A stretch of 64,000 nt of DNA from Aureispira sp. CCB-E (GCF_031326345.1 NZ_CP133671.1:248001-312000); one strand, 5' to 3'; shown: positions 1 through 9,243, counted from the first letter of the stretch. Program-made: numbers and translations. Notes: generated by a model from the sequence alone, not told the origin.

Positions 1-169
1 CTGGCATTGGCTGTTGAGACTTCGGATGGTTTTTTATCATTTCTTGCAACTGCTCTTCTGTAAATTCAGGGAATCCATCTGCTCCAATTTTAGGCTCGTC
101 CTTATTATTTGAAGTGCAAGCTGTTAAAAATAACATAAGAAGGAGTAGATAGCCGCTTAATCGTAACAT
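1..169 (-). CDS. Lipoprotein, N-terminal part only
   Basis: The window edge cuts this gene; only about 56 N-terminal residues are visible. The reading frame starts at the ATG complementary to 167-169 with MLRLSGYLLLLMLFLTAC, a typical lipoprotein signal peptide whose lipobox LTAC predicts lipidation at Cys18. The mature start is rich in Asn, Lys, Asp and Glu. The visible remainder (ending ..MIKNHPKSQQPMP) is hydrophilic and not recognised. It is divergent from the gene at 432. The membrane anchoring is supported by sequence; the function is unknown. Confidence 0.6.
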   Translation of the reverse strand, partial: MLRLSGYLLLLMLFLTACTSNNKDEPKIGADGFPEFTEEQLQEMIKNHPKSQQPMP

Positions 170-226
170 CTTTTTGTAAATTTTAGTATTTTTGTAAAGG
201 TTGCTTTTAACAATTCGTTCGTTGAA

Positions 227-256
227 GCCATGTAGTAGCAGCGCAGCTAACTACTA
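227..256 (+). repeat. Dispersed palindromic intergenic repeat, copy A
   Basis: Carries the family core GTAGCAGCGCAGCTAAC. The outer hexamers TAGTAG (233-238) and CTACTA (251-256) are complementary, so it can fold into a short hairpin. Close copies lie at 1601, 28733, 41627 and 42469. It sits between two divergent genes and has a higher G+C content than its surroundings. Confidence 0.6.
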
Positions 257-431
257 TTCTAACAGTACTCTATCGAATGGTTACCTTTTGAGGTAAAAAA
301 GCCATTTAAACTTGAGTAACAATTATTCATTGTACAATCTTTATGAATATGGTTAGCAAAAATACTGCTAGAATATTTTTATGACAATATTCCATAACAA
401 AGATAAGTCAAAGTACCAAATTTCTTGGTTT

Positions 432-1541
432 ATGTTCTATAAAAAACAAATCGTCTTCTGTTCTCTATGGACTATTTTGCTCCTTTGTGGTCTTCAACTC
501 AATGCACAAATAACAGATAGCACTGCGACCATTTATCCTGCTATTAACGAAAACTTATTTGTTAATACCAAATGGAAATATACGTATACTACTCATGCAG
601 AAAGCAACACAATCATCCATAAGGCAGATGACACCTACGATTACTTTGTTTTTTTTCGATACGACTACGGCTATCAAACCTACTTAAACGGAACACTTTC
701 AGGGGGGCTTTGGCGTTTGAACAAAGAGCAAAATGAGATTATGTACAATTTCCGAAAGGTAGAATGGTGGCGTATTGCTTCTTTTAACGAAGAAGCTTTA
801 ATCTTAGAGTTTACCATGAATAGAAAGTCTTCTTACCGTTATCATTTTGTACGAGTAACAGATGCTGATGCTCCTTTTGAGCGCTCTCCCAATGATTTGC
901 CTGACATCAATGTTAACTTTGAAGAAGATGCGATTGTGGCAGAAACAGAAAGTTATACCCAGTTTTTGGAAAAAAGAGGCATCAAATACAACCCCAAAGT
1001 CTGGCAACGGCGCAAAGAACGCCGCCAACGTCGAGAGGCAAGACGTATTGCTCGCTTGCAAAAAACGGTCAAAGGTCGTGCAAAATTAGCAAAAGAAGAA
1101 CCTAAGGAAATGATGCAGATTGAATTGGTTGGTGGTGGTTTTTATGGTGGCGTAGATCCTGTTTATCGCAATATGATTTTGATAAAAACCGATGGTCGTG
1201 TGATTAAGGAATACCAAAGTCAATTACAAGGTTTGCAGGTTAGCAAACATAATATTTCCAGAGAAACTTTAGAGGAATTAATTACTTTTATAGAAGAAAA
1301 GCAGTTTTTTGAATTTGACCAAATCTATACTTGTAATACGCCTGCTTGTATCAAAAGATTGGAAAACAAACCTCGTCCTATTGCCCTTCGAATTGCTATT
1401 ACCAAAGGAGTTCGCCGAAAAATTATTACCATTCCGATTTGGGATGGTAGAGGCAAGCATAACTCGTTAATTGATTATCCTAAAGAATTAGATGCGATTG
1501 TTCAAGCTATTGAAAACATTGCTACGCAACAACCTCAGTAA
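432..1541 (+). CDS. Secreted protein of unknown function
   Basis: I chose the ATG at 432 because it begins a good signal peptide (MFYKKQIVFCSLWTILLLCG, ending LNAQ); an upstream in-frame ATG at 381 would add 17 polar residues ahead of it. The N-terminal half of the mature protein is beta-rich with many aromatic residues, somewhat like a lipocalin or heat-resistant-protein fold. A very basic Arg/Lys/Glu linker follows (around nucleotides 1000-1090). The C-terminal part, from about 1110, resembles small Bacteroidota domains of the DUF6438 kind (strands, then a helical RETLEELITFIEE segment, then a CNTPAC pair of cysteines). No catalytic motif is visible. It is probably periplasmic or surface exposed. 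Confidence 0.65.
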   Translation: MFYKKQIVFCSLWTILLLCGLQLNAQITDSTATIYPAINENLFVNTKWKYTYTTHAESNTIIHKADDTYDYFVFFRYDYGYQTYLNGTLSGGLWRLNKEQNEIMYNFRKVEWWRIASFNEEALILEFTMNRKSSYRYHFVRVTDADAPFERSPNDLPDINVNFEEDAIVAETESYTQFLEKRGIKYNPKVWQRRKERRQRREARRIARLQKTVKGRAKLAKEEPKEMMQIELVGGGFYGGVDPVYRNMILIKTDGRVIKEYQSQLQGLQVSKHNISRETLEELITFIEEKQFFEFDQIYTCNTPACIKRLENKPRPIALRIAITKGVRRKIITIPIWDGRGKHNSLIDYPKELDAIVQAIENIATQQPQ

Positions 1542-1600
1542 CCTTTGTATTCTGTATTGCTCCAATTCATATTTTTAATTTTAACTTATTTTTCTAGCAA

Positions 1601-1621
1601 TAGCTAGCTGCGCTGCTACTA
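1601..1621 (-). repeat. Dispersed palindromic intergenic repeat, copy B
   Basis: TAGCTGCGCTGCTACTA at 1605-1621 is the reverse complement of the core seen at 233-249. It lies downstream of the gene ending at 1541 and upstream of the methyltransferase. Confidence 0.55.
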
Positions 1622-1702
1622 TTTCTAGACGTTGCACCTCCAATTGAACAACAATCATTCTCCCTCTTCATTATAACCGCAGCATTTTTCAATAATATCT
1701 AC

Positions 1703-1710
1703 TATATTTG
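1703..1710 (+). promoter_or_regulatory. Candidate Bacteroidota -7 box (TATATTTG)
   Basis: TATATTTG matches the TAnnTTTG consensus of the Bacteroidota housekeeping sigma factor and lies 26 bases before the methyltransferase ATG. No convincing -33 TTTG is visible at the expected distance. Confidence 0.35.
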
Positions 1711-1736
1711 CAACTTACTTATTAAACTATATTTCA

Positions 1737-2672
1737 ATGATACGTAAGTGGCATTTAAAAGCTATTATCCAAAAAACCATTTCTTTTATGCCCAATGGGC
1801 ATAAAATTAACCATTGGTTTCAAAAAAATATTACCAAAGGTGTTTATTTGGGCGATGAATATTTTTATGACCGTCTAGAACATGTAAAACATCATCTTAG
1901 TGCCTTTAATAAGCATTGTGGTACGATTGAAGATAAAAGAACATTGGAATTGGGCACGGGCTGGTATCCTGTTATTCCCTTTAGTTTTTTTCTGTCGGGA
2001 GCAGCCGAAATTAACACGGTTGATATTTCTAATTTGACCAATAAGGAAAAACTAAAAGATACAATTGGCAGATTTATTGAGTTGATAGAAAACGATACCT
2101 TAAAGCAATATATTGATGCCAAACCAGAACGAATTACCGTTCTTCAAGATATTGCCAAAAACTTTGAAACGCTTAGTTTTGAGGATATTTTAGCTAAAAT
2201 GCACATTAAATATCTCCTTATGGATGCTCGTAATTTAAAGCATTTGGCGGATAATTCTATTGATTTGGTGCATTCTAATAATACGTTTGAACATGTTTAT
2301 CCAAGTATTTTGAAAGATATTTTGAAAGAATTCAAGCGCATTGTAAAAAAAGAAGGGCTACAGTCTCATTTCATAGATATGTCGGATCACTTTGCTCATT
2401 TTGATAAATCCATTAATATCTACAACTTTTTGCAATACAGCAATAAGGCTTGGGACAATGTTATTGACAATAGCATTCAGCCACAAAATAGATGGCGTTT
2501 TCCCCAATTTGTTGCTTTATATAACAGTTTGAACATCCCTTTAACAGATCAAGAAATTAGACCTGGAGACATCGAGGCGGTTAAATCCTTGAAAATTCAT
2601 CCAGATTTTAGTAAATTTAGTACCGAAGAGTTAGCGATTAGTCATTGCTACTTGTATTCAAAAGGGAAATAA
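1737..2672 (+). CDS. Class I SAM-dependent methyltransferase
   Basis: This 311-residue protein has a Rossmann-type methyltransferase core. SAM-binding motif I is LELGTGWYPVIPF near residues 75-87, followed by an acidic residue at the end of strand 2 (NTVDISNL). A later DARNL segment (near 160) and SNNTFEHVYPSILKDIL match the Methyltransf_11 pattern. The N-terminal 65 residues are helical and basic. The substrate is not evident. Two secreted or unknown genes follow it, and no partner enzyme is adjacent. The family is confident; the role (small molecule, lipid or glycan) is open. Confidence 0.8.
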   Translation: MIRKWHLKAIIQKTISFMPNGHKINHWFQKNITKGVYLGDEYFYDRLEHVKHHLSAFNKHCGTIEDKRTLELGTGWYPVIPFSFFLSGAAEINTVDISNLTNKEKLKDTIGRFIELIENDTLKQYIDAKPERITVLQDIAKNFETLSFEDILAKMHIKYLLMDARNLKHLADNSIDLVHSNNTFEHVYPSILKDILKEFKRIVKKEGLQSHFIDMSDHFAHFDKSINIYNFLQYSNKAWDNVIDNSIQPQNRWRFPQFVALYNSLNIPLTDQEIRPGDIEAVKSLKIHPDFSKFSTEELAISHCYLYSKGK

Positions 2673-2723
2673 TCTCCAAAAGTATTTTCTTGCTATCAAC
2701 GAATTATTAATATTGTCTATATT

Positions 2724-3209
2724 ATGAATAAAAAGATCGTTATTATCCTGTGTGGGTTCTTGCTCTCTGCAAGTATGGTATTTGCTCAACGAGACAGAGC
2801 TTCTGCTGAAGCTTTTGGAATGAGTGTTGTTCAAAGCTTTTTTGATCAAAACTGTGACTTTATGTTTGATAATTTGGATCAGCAAATTACCAGTTTTGAA
2901 GGAGGTCAAGTGATTCAAATCACTCCTGAACTGCGTCGTTTGTTTTGTTCTGAAAGTCCACTTCGTCCTGATATGGCAGTAACGTTTCAAATGTATCAAG
3001 AAAATTACAAACCTGTTGTTTATGACAGAAATGAATTGAGCCAAAAATTTCCTGAATGGGCAAATCATTTGAATTTGCAAGCAGGCGATTTTTTCTTTGA
3101 TGGAGCCAACCCTATTGCAGCTGGCTATACTCGTGTTTTTAGAGCAGGTGATATGGCACGTTTTGTTATTCGAAAAATTAATGGTGATTGGAAAATTATT
3201 GCTCTTTAG
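2724..3209 (+). CDS. Small secreted protein, possible NTF2-like fold
   Basis: A 161-residue protein with a clear signal peptide (MNKKIVIILCGFLLSASMVFAQ). The mature part runs from a helical segment (SAEAFGMSVVQSFFDQ) to beta strands ending FVIRKINGDWKIIAL. Such an end, with a Gly-Asp-Trp-Lys-Ile motif, is common in NTF2/SnoaL-like and DUF4783-like Bacteroidota proteins, so that fold is a tentative suggestion. It lies 51 bases after the methyltransferase and may be cotranscribed. An overlapping antisense frame is longer but lacks any protein-like features. Confidence 0.65.
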   Translation: MNKKIVIILCGFLLSASMVFAQRDRASAEAFGMSVVQSFFDQNCDFMFDNLDQQITSFEGGQVIQITPELRRLFCSESPLRPDMAVTFQMYQENYKPVVYDRNELSQKFPEWANHLNLQAGDFFFDGANPIAAGYTRVFRAGDMARFVIRKINGDWKIIAL

Positions 3210-3519
3210 GTCGACTACTTCAAACTTATACAACGAACTTTTGTACTTTATAATCCAAAACAATAGAGGGCTGTTCATTTCTTTCACCAAATAGTTATAT
3301 TGTGTGTTATGTTCTGATACAAGCATCAAGCCTTCTCTTTTCCAACTTTCTACCTTAATAGACACCGTTTACCCCTCGTCTATTCAACCTTCGTTTGTTT
3401 TTATTTTGCTAAAAAGTAAAAAAATGAACAAACTATTCAAAAACTCTTTACTTTTGTGAAAAACACCTCTAGGAATACAAATAAAATAAAAAAAGAGGTG
3501 CAAAAACTAGTTTTAAATT
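3210..3519 (+). promoter_or_regulatory. Gene-free stretch with candidate -7 box and inverted repeat
   Basis: In this 310-base gap I see TACTTTTG (3449-3456), a match to the TAnnTTTG -7 consensus, 64 bases before the DUF4340 gene. In the inferred leader, CACCTCT (near 3464) and AGAGGTG (near 3495) can pair across an A-rich loop. Nothing else is recognisable. Confidence 0.35.
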
Positions 3520-4671
3520 ATGGGTAGAATCATTGCATTATTAGTCCTTTTCTTGGGCTTAGGAGCTTTTACATTTTGGAAAATCAATAATCCTGGTACT
3601 GTAAAAGACACTTATTCAGAAAATCTACATACTATGTTTGCTCTAAAAAACACGGATCAAATACAACGTGTTTTTTTAGTAGATCGCTTTGGCAACGAAG
3701 CGTTAGTAGAACGAGTAGAAGAATTAAATTGGACATACACCAATAAAACAACAGGGAAAAAATATAGAGCCAACCCTAGTGCTGTCTATATGCTTCTAGA
3801 AACGATCCGAAAGGTTCGTACTAGAGAACCTATCAACAAAGCTGCAATGGATAATGCTGTCAAGTCCTTGGCTGCCAAAGCAACAAAAGTTGAAATTTAT
3901 GATAAAGATAAAAATAAGCTTCGTGTTTTCTATGTAGGTCCAATGACCAGTGGAGGAACGGGTAATTTGATTATCATGGAAGGCTCTGATCAACCTTATG
4001 TCGGGTATATTCCAAATTTCCAAGGAACGATTGACACTCGATTTATTACAACAGAAAAAGACTGGAGGGATAAGGCTATTTTTAGAAATGATGTCGATAA
4101 ATTAGAATTTGTGCAAGTCGAATATCAAGCTCCCAGTCAAAAGACGCAATCTTTCAAAGTTTCAAAAATTGGATCTGACCAATATACCGTAGATCCTGTT
4201 GATCCTTCTTCTCCTGTTTATGATCAAAGTTTGGTCAACCAAGACAATGCGGCTACTTACTTTGAAGATTTTGACGTTATTAGTGCTGAGAAAATTTTTG
4301 GTAAAGATTATAAGGAGACTAGAGACTCTATTATTACCACTACACCTTTTGCTGTTGTTACCTACAAAGCAACATATCACAATGAACCTCAAGTATTCAG
4401 ATTATACTCCTTATACAACCCTAATGCAGATCGTGGTGATGGTGAAGTTGGGCATCGTCAAAAAATACAGCGTTATTTTATAGATATTGACGAAGATAAC
4501 TTCTTCTTAGGGCAACACTTGGTCTTACGTTCTATGCTTTGGGGATACGATTTCTTCTTCCAAAAACAAGCTGTTATCTTAGATGAAGACGAAGCTCAAA
4601 CAACCCAATCTTTCCCTGAAAACAAAGAGGAAATTCGAGCTGCTCGTGAAAAAAATAAGGAAGCTCAATAA
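3520..4671 (+). CDS. DUF4340-family membrane-anchored protein
   Basis: A 383-residue protein with one N-terminal membrane helix (IIALLVLFLGLGAFTFWKI) and a large, mostly beta, presumably periplasmic region. Its layout is that of DUF4340 proteins: an early IQRVFLVDRFGNEALVER strand pair, a helical segment VYMLLETIRKVRTREPI, then VEIYDKDKNKLRVFYVG, a Gly-rich loop and FQGTIDTRFITTEKDWRDKAIF. In many bacteria such proteins sit beside gliding or ABC-type auxiliary (GldG-like) genes; no such neighbour is present here. The C-terminal tail is charged and disordered. No enzymatic residues are evident. Confidence 0.75.
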   Translation: MGRIIALLVLFLGLGAFTFWKINNPGTVKDTYSENLHTMFALKNTDQIQRVFLVDRFGNEALVERVEELNWTYTNKTTGKKYRANPSAVYMLLETIRKVRTREPINKAAMDNAVKSLAAKATKVEIYDKDKNKLRVFYVGPMTSGGTGNLIIMEGSDQPYVGYIPNFQGTIDTRFITTEKDWRDKAIFRNDVDKLEFVQVEYQAPSQKTQSFKVSKIGSDQYTVDPVDPSSPVYDQSLVNQDNAATYFEDFDVISAEKIFGKDYKETRDSIITTTPFAVVTYKATYHNEPQVFRLYSLYNPNADRGDGEVGHRQKIQRYFIDIDEDNFFLGQHLVLRSMLWGYDFFFQKQAVILDEDEAQTTQSFPENKEEIRAAREKNKEAQ

Positions 4672-4706
4672 TTTTCCTTGCTGTGCTATTGAGCACCATT
4701 TAGTCG

Positions 4707-4755
4707 TTTTGAGCTACTAAAACAATCTTACTCTATCCGTTTTGGTAGCTCAAAA
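4707..4755 (+). terminator. Long inverted repeat after the DUF4340 gene
   Basis: 4707-4723 and 4739-4755 are complementary at 16 of 17 positions (core GAGCTAC/GTAGCTC), giving a strong hairpin 36 bases after the stop codon. The T-tract is on the inner/upstream side only, so it may be a mixed terminator or an RNA-stability hairpin. Confidence 0.45.
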
Positions 4756-4859
4756 CTCCTATGATCTCCTCTATGCCCTCCTATTGTATCAATGGATTTT
4801 CACTTCCCCTATTCGACATTTGATCAATATGAGCACTTAAGTTATCCTAAATTTATATC

Positions 4860-6314
4860 ATGAATAGAGAATTTCTTCTAAATTTAGTTTTCCTTATTTC
4901 AATCAATTTAATCATAAAGCCTTTTTATGTTTTTGGAATTGACTTGAAGGTACAAAATGTAGTAGAAAATTATAGTCTCTACTTTGCCTTATTGAATTTC
5001 TCTTATATTTTTCAAATATTTAGTGATTTAGGTATTCAACAATACAACAATCGCAACATCGCTCAACACGATTATTTGTTTGACAAATATTTTCCCCATA
5101 TTTTAGGGTTAAAAGGTGGTTTATCACTTGTCTTTTTATTCTTGTCTCTCAGTACCGCATTAATACTAGGCTATGGTTGGAAAGAACTTTATCTATTGTT
5201 GTTTTTATTACTCAATCAGATTTTCATCACATTTACCTTCTTTTTTCGCTCCAATATTTCAGGATTACAGTATTATCGCCTAGATAGCATTTTATCCATC
5301 TTAGATAAATTGTTAATGATGCTCATTTGTATCCCTTTGTTGTGGGGACCTTGGGTAGCATTTTTTCAAATTGAATGGTTTATTTATGCCCAAACAGCAG
5401 CATTTGGTTTAACGACATTCATTTCGTTTGCCCTTACTCGAAGGTATTTAAAAGGTAAACTGGTCTTGTATTGGAATAAACCGCTACTTAGAGCTATTTT
5501 AAAACAGAGCATTCCTTTTTCTTTGGTCGTGTTATTAATGAATATTTATACTAGAATTGATGCGGTCATGATAGAACGGTTGCTTTATGATCCTGTTACC
5601 AATAAAGGTATTCAAGAGGGCAATATCTATGCTGCGGCCTATCGCTTATTAGATGCTATTAATATGATTTGTTTTTTGTTTGCGGGTTTATTACTACCAA
5701 TGTTTGCTCGAATGCTAAAAAACAAAGAAGATGTTCAACCTCTTTTGAAACTAAGTAGCAGTATCATGCTAGTTATTACAGTTAGTTTTAGTATTGCTGT
5801 TTGTTTTTATGCACAGGAAATCATGCCCTTGTTGTATGTCAATTATAGCCCCTCTATGTCCGAGGTATTGATCTTACTCATGATTGGTTTCAATTCTATA
5901 GGTATGATTCATATTGTAGGAACTTTATTAACGGCTAATGGCAACCTTATGTCTATGAACATCGTCTTTGTCGTAGGAATTGTCATTAATATGTGTTCTA
6001 ATTATTTTTTGATTTTAGAATATGGCGCTTGGGGAGCCGCTATTAGTACCATTATTACACAATCTTTTGTGGCTTTGGCAGAACTAGAACTTGCACGAAG
6101 GACCTTCAATTTGTCTACTAACATTCTGTTTTTAGGTCAAATTTTACTATTTGTTATAGGCGTTGGATTAATTAATTGGGGATTGCAAAGGATGGTTATT
6201 CCTTGGTTTTGTGGCTTTGTATTGGCAGGGATATGCTCTGTTGGTTGGGCCTTAATAACCAAAATTATAGATGTACGTGGCATTTTAAGAGTTATTAAAA
6301 CAAAAGCCGCATAA
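4860..6314 (+). CDS. Polysaccharide flippase (Wzx-like, MOP superfamily)
   Basis: A 484-residue, highly hydrophobic protein with about 12-14 predicted membrane helices spread along its whole length. It starts with MNREFLLNLVFLISINLIIKP and has the FSDLGIQQYNNRNIAQ motif that is typical after helix 2 of O-antigen/teichoic-acid flippases. A second repeat starts near residue 213 (ILKQSIPFSLVVLLMNIYTRID), matching the polysaccharide biosynthesis C-terminal half. It likely moves lipid-linked oligosaccharide across the inner membrane. The next two genes encode a chain-length regulator and a polymerase/ligase, so the three probably form a surface-glycan export set, though a repeat-rich gap separates it from them. 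No glycosyltransferases are present in this window's cluster. Confidence 0.85.
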   Translation: MNREFLLNLVFLISINLIIKPFYVFGIDLKVQNVVENYSLYFALLNFSYIFQIFSDLGIQQYNNRNIAQHDYLFDKYFPHILGLKGGLSLVFLFLSLSTALILGYGWKELYLLLFLLLNQIFITFTFFFRSNISGLQYYRLDSILSILDKLLMMLICIPLLWGPWVAFFQIEWFIYAQTAAFGLTTFISFALTRRYLKGKLVLYWNKPLLRAILKQSIPFSLVVLLMNIYTRIDAVMIERLLYDPVTNKGIQEGNIYAAAYRLLDAINMICFLFAGLLLPMFARMLKNKEDVQPLLKLSSSIMLVITVSFSIAVCFYAQEIMPLLYVNYSPSMSEVLILLMIGFNSIGMIHIVGTLLTANGNLMSMNIVFVVGIVINMCSNYFLILEYGAWGAAISTIITQSFVALAELELARRTFNLSTNILFLGQILLFVIGVGLINWGLQRMVIPWFCGFVLAGICSVGWALITKIIDVRGILRVIKTKAA

Positions 6315-6324
6315 TTTTTCTACT

Positions 6325-6520
6325 TTTGCAAATATAGTAGTTCGTTGATTAGTTCGCTACGCTCATGAGGGCGCAAGCTTAGTTTTTTACTTTTTTACCA
6401 AAAAGACAAAAAAGCACATTTATATTAGTTTGATAATCAGAATTTTAACACAAAACACAACAAAGACACAACTTGCTAATTATCAAACTAATAAAGTTTC
6501 TCAACGAACTATTGCAAATA
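6325..6520. repeat. MITE-like palindromic intergenic element (copy C)
   Basis: The gap before the Wzz-like gene is a nested palindrome. The ends share AGTTCGTTGA in inverted orientation (left 6339-6348, right 6501-6510), with TTTGCA/TGCAAA further out. Inside is a perfect 15-bp inverted repeat, TATTAGTTTGATAAT at 6423-6437 and its complement at 6479-6493. The part TTCGCTACGCTCATGAG.. (6353-6377) recurs with 23 of 25 bases matching on the opposite strand at 56700-56724. TAGTAGTTCGTTGATT (6335-6350) recurs exactly at 61118-61133. No reading frame is evident, so a non-autonomous element or large regulatory hairpin fits best. TACTTTTG at 6321-6328 resembles a -7 box. Confidence 0.5.
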
Positions 6521-6582
6521 TTTATCAAAGAGATTTGAACAATGTTCAAAATAGGTTATTCAAATAAAATACAAATACTACA

Positions 6583-7728
6583 ATGAGTAAAGAAAAAAAT
6601 AGCTATTCTTTATTAGACATTATTGGTATTCTTTACCGATGGAAAAAGCCCTTGCTTATTTTAATTGCTAGCACTACAATTGGGGCTATTGTTGTTACGT
6701 TGCTATTAGATGATTATTACACCGCTTATGCTACTTTTGTTCCAACTAATGAGGAACAAAAACTGTTTGACTCTGCGGGTAACTTAACCTTGTATGGTGG
6801 CGATGATGCTGTTAGCCGTGTGTTAATTTTTGCCGAATCATCTCCCTTTGTTGATCACATGATTAAAAAATTCAATTTATCAGAGCACTATGGTATTGAT
6901 GATAGTACTCCCAAAGGGCGCAATAAAATTGAGAAGCACTTTAGAAAACTATATGATATCAAACGAAACAAACATAGTGGTTTAGAGATTTCTATACAAG
7001 ATAAAGATGCTGAAACAGCTTTTAACATGGTTTTAGCGGCTTTGGATAAAATTGAAGACTTGTATCGTGCTGCTACTTCTGGAAACAAAGGGTTGATTAA
7101 AGAAACCTACGAAAAAGCAATCGCTGAAAAAGAAGCAGAATTAATTACGGTAGCAGATACTTTGACAACCTTGCGTAAAAAATTCAATATTTTTGATGTA
7201 AACCAACAAAGTAAAACGCTTTCTGGTATGTTGACCGCTTTAGAAGGGCAATTGGCTTATGACCAAGCAAAACTAATTAGTTTTCAAGAAATGAAAGCGC
7301 CACGAGATTCTATTATCAACGTAAAAGCTCGTATTGCAGGTGCGTTGCAACAACGTCAATTGATGCGAGGAGGTTCTATTCGAAACCCCGACGTAGAGAC
7401 TTCTTCTGATATTTATGCCTTTAATGAAGGAAGAGACCCTGTTATTTATTGGGAAACTAAAATTGCTAATTTGAACGAAGAGCTCTCTTTGATTATCACA
7501 CAATTTGCAAAATTTAAAACCCATGCCTATTCTAATATTGCGGGTATTATTGTCTTGGAGCCCGTGCAAGTTCCGAATCTAAAATCGTATCCAGTCCGTT
7601 CTTTTATGGTAGTTGGAGCCATCTTAGTTTCGGTTATTTTAGGAGTCATAGGTGTATTAATATTAGATGCCTACAAACGCATCGATTGGAAAGAAGTCTT
7701 ATATGAGAAGCCAGTTAGCCATACGTAA
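6583..7728 (+). CDS. Wzz/chain-length-determinant-like membrane protein
   Basis: This 381-residue protein has the polysaccharide co-polymerase layout: a short cytoplasmic start (SLLDIIGILYRWKKP), an N-terminal membrane helix (residues about 20-40), a long periplasmic helical region with a heptad-like stretch (KAIAEKEAELITVADTLTTLRKKF, about 170-195), and a C-terminal membrane helix preceded by VPNLKSYPVRSF, the Pro-containing motif expected of Wzz proteins. There is no C-terminal tyrosine-kinase domain. It should set polymer length for surface polysaccharide together with the overlapping polymerase gene downstream. Translational coupling with that gene is likely because they overlap. Confidence 0.8.
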   Translation: MSKEKNSYSLLDIIGILYRWKKPLLILIASTTIGAIVVTLLLDDYYTAYATFVPTNEEQKLFDSAGNLTLYGGDDAVSRVLIFAESSPFVDHMIKKFNLSEHYGIDDSTPKGRNKIEKHFRKLYDIKRNKHSGLEISIQDKDAETAFNMVLAALDKIEDLYRAATSGNKGLIKETYEKAIAEKEAELITVADTLTTLRKKFNIFDVNQQSKTLSGMLTALEGQLAYDQAKLISFQEMKAPRDSIINVKARIAGALQQRQLMRGGSIRNPDVETSSDIYAFNEGRDPVIYWETKIANLNEELSLIITQFAKFKTHAYSNIAGIIVLEPVQVPNLKSYPVRSFMVVGAILVSVILGVIGVLILDAYKRIDWKEVLYEKPVSHT

Positions 7729-9175
7729 ATACTCGCACAACTTATTTGTTGGCTATGCTTTTTGTATTGTTGCCTCGATAATGGGGGCGATCTTTTTTGA
7801 GACGCCCACTCCATTATTGTTCCCTCTTGCATTAGCATTTGTCTTTCAGGTATTAGTAGATTACGAAAAAATTTATTTTCTATTGTTTCTGTCGATTCCA
7901 ATATCTACAGAAGTATTTTTGACCGACCATTTAGCAACGGATTTACCAACAGAACCCCTTATTGTGGGGCTTATGTTAATTTATTTCTTAGTTGTCTTAA
8001 CCAATCCGTTGAGCATAGATCGAAAATACATAAAACATCCTTTATCGATACTAATCTTGGTGCATGTTGCTTGGGTCGCCATTACCACGTTTACATCATC
8101 TGCCATTGGTTTTTCGTTTAAATTTTTATTAGCAAAGCTGTGGTACGTCGTAACCTTCTTTTATTTTACAGGTTATTTGGTAAAGGATCAGAAGAAAGTT
8201 AATCTCCTACTTTGGTTAATTGCAATTCCGTTGGCTCTTGCAACTACAAAAGTTATTATACACCATGCAACTCTAGAGTTTGGTTTTAAAAAAATCAATG
8301 AAGCCTGCCCTCCTTTTTTTAGAAACCATGTTAACTACGCCGCAATTCTTTCGGTATTCATTCCTTTTATGTGTTACCTTTGGAAATGGAGTGTGGGGTT
8401 AAAAAAACGCATCTTGGAAATCACATTAGGAGTGCTTGTTTTTGGTGTTCTCACAGCCTATACGAGAGCAGCATATGTAGCCTTAGCAATCATTCCTGTC
8501 GCTTATTGGATCATCCGTTTGCGTTTTGTCAAGCTAGCTGCAATTATTGCATCTATTGGTGCTCTTGGTATCTTATCGTTTCTAATTACAGAAAATAAGT
8601 TTATGGAACTTGTTCCGACAGATCAAACAATTGCACACACAGAATTGTCAGATATTGTCTCATCTACCTCTGAGCTAAAAGATGTTTCTACCATGGAACG
8701 CTATTATCGGTGGATTGCAGGTGCACAAATGATTGCCGAAAAGCCTATCTTGGGTTTTGGTCCTGGCAATTTTTATCATTTTTATAAACATTACACGTTA
8801 AATCGCTTTTCGACTTATGTGAGTGATAATCCTGAGAAATCTGGAATTCATAATTATTACTTGATGACAACTTTAGAACAGGGCATCATTGGTCTAATTA
8901 TCTTCTTGCTCCTTATCTATACAACTATTATTTATGGTGAGCAAGTATACCACCAATCTCCAACAAGAGAGCGTAGGGATCTTGTAATGGCGACTATTTT
9001 ATCTACCATTGTTATTGATGCCTTCTTGTTGATGAACGATATGATTGAAACGGACAAAATTGGCTCATTCTTCTTTTTTAATATTGCTATTATTGTCATT
9101 ATTGACTTAATCAACCAAAAGGAGATAGAACGCTCTGGAATTCATTCCAACGATAAAAAAGATAGAACGTCATAA
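7703..9175 (+). CDS. O-antigen ligase/polymerase family membrane protein
   Basis: About 490 residues with 10-12 membrane helices and a large periplasmic loop holding the Wzy_C signature: a YYRWIAGAQMIAEKPILGFGPGNFYHFY segment (near residues 330-358), then SGIHNYYLMTTLEQGIIGLI. These are typical of O-antigen ligases (WaaL) and Wzy polymerases, which sequence alone cannot separate. I prefer the ATG at 7703, which gives a 26-base overlap with the Wzz-like gene; an alternative in-frame ATG at 7667 would add 12 residues and a longer overlap. The neighbours support a role in surface polysaccharide assembly. Confidence 0.82.
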   Translation: MRSQLAIRKYSHNLFVGYAFCIVASIMGAIFFETPTPLLFPLALAFVFQVLVDYEKIYFLLFLSIPISTEVFLTDHLATDLPTEPLIVGLMLIYFLVVLTNPLSIDRKYIKHPLSILILVHVAWVAITTFTSSAIGFSFKFLLAKLWYVVTFFYFTGYLVKDQKKVNLLLWLIAIPLALATTKVIIHHATLEFGFKKINEACPPFFRNHVNYAAILSVFIPFMCYLWKWSVGLKKRILEITLGVLVFGVLTAYTRAAYVALAIIPVAYWIIRLRFVKLAAIIASIGALGILSFLITENKFMELVPTDQTIAHTELSDIVSSTSELKDVSTMERYYRWIAGAQMIAEKPILGFGPGNFYHFYKHYTLNRFSTYVSDNPEKSGIHNYYLMTTLEQGIIGLIIFLLLIYTTIIYGEQVYHQSPTRERRDLVMATILSTIVIDAFLLMNDMIETDKIGSFFFFNIAIIVIIDLINQKEIERSGIHSNDKKDRTS

Positions 9176-9200
9176 TTATTATCTAACACATAAAATACAA

Positions 9201-9243
9201 GAGGCTGTCAGAAAATTATCTTTCCTGACAGCCTCCTTTTTTT
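9201..9243 (+). terminator. Intrinsic terminator after the polysaccharide genes
   Basis: GAGGCTGTCAG (9201-9211) pairs perfectly with CTGACAGCCTC (9225-9235), followed by C and seven T's. It lies 26 bases after the O-antigen ligase stop, between convergent genes. Confidence 0.85.

Noticed and set aside
2658-3365. A 235-codon minus-strand frame antisense to the small secreted protein at 2724-3209.
   Set aside because: The plus-strand frame has a proper signal peptide and domain-like composition; the antisense frame has none and is a mirror of it.
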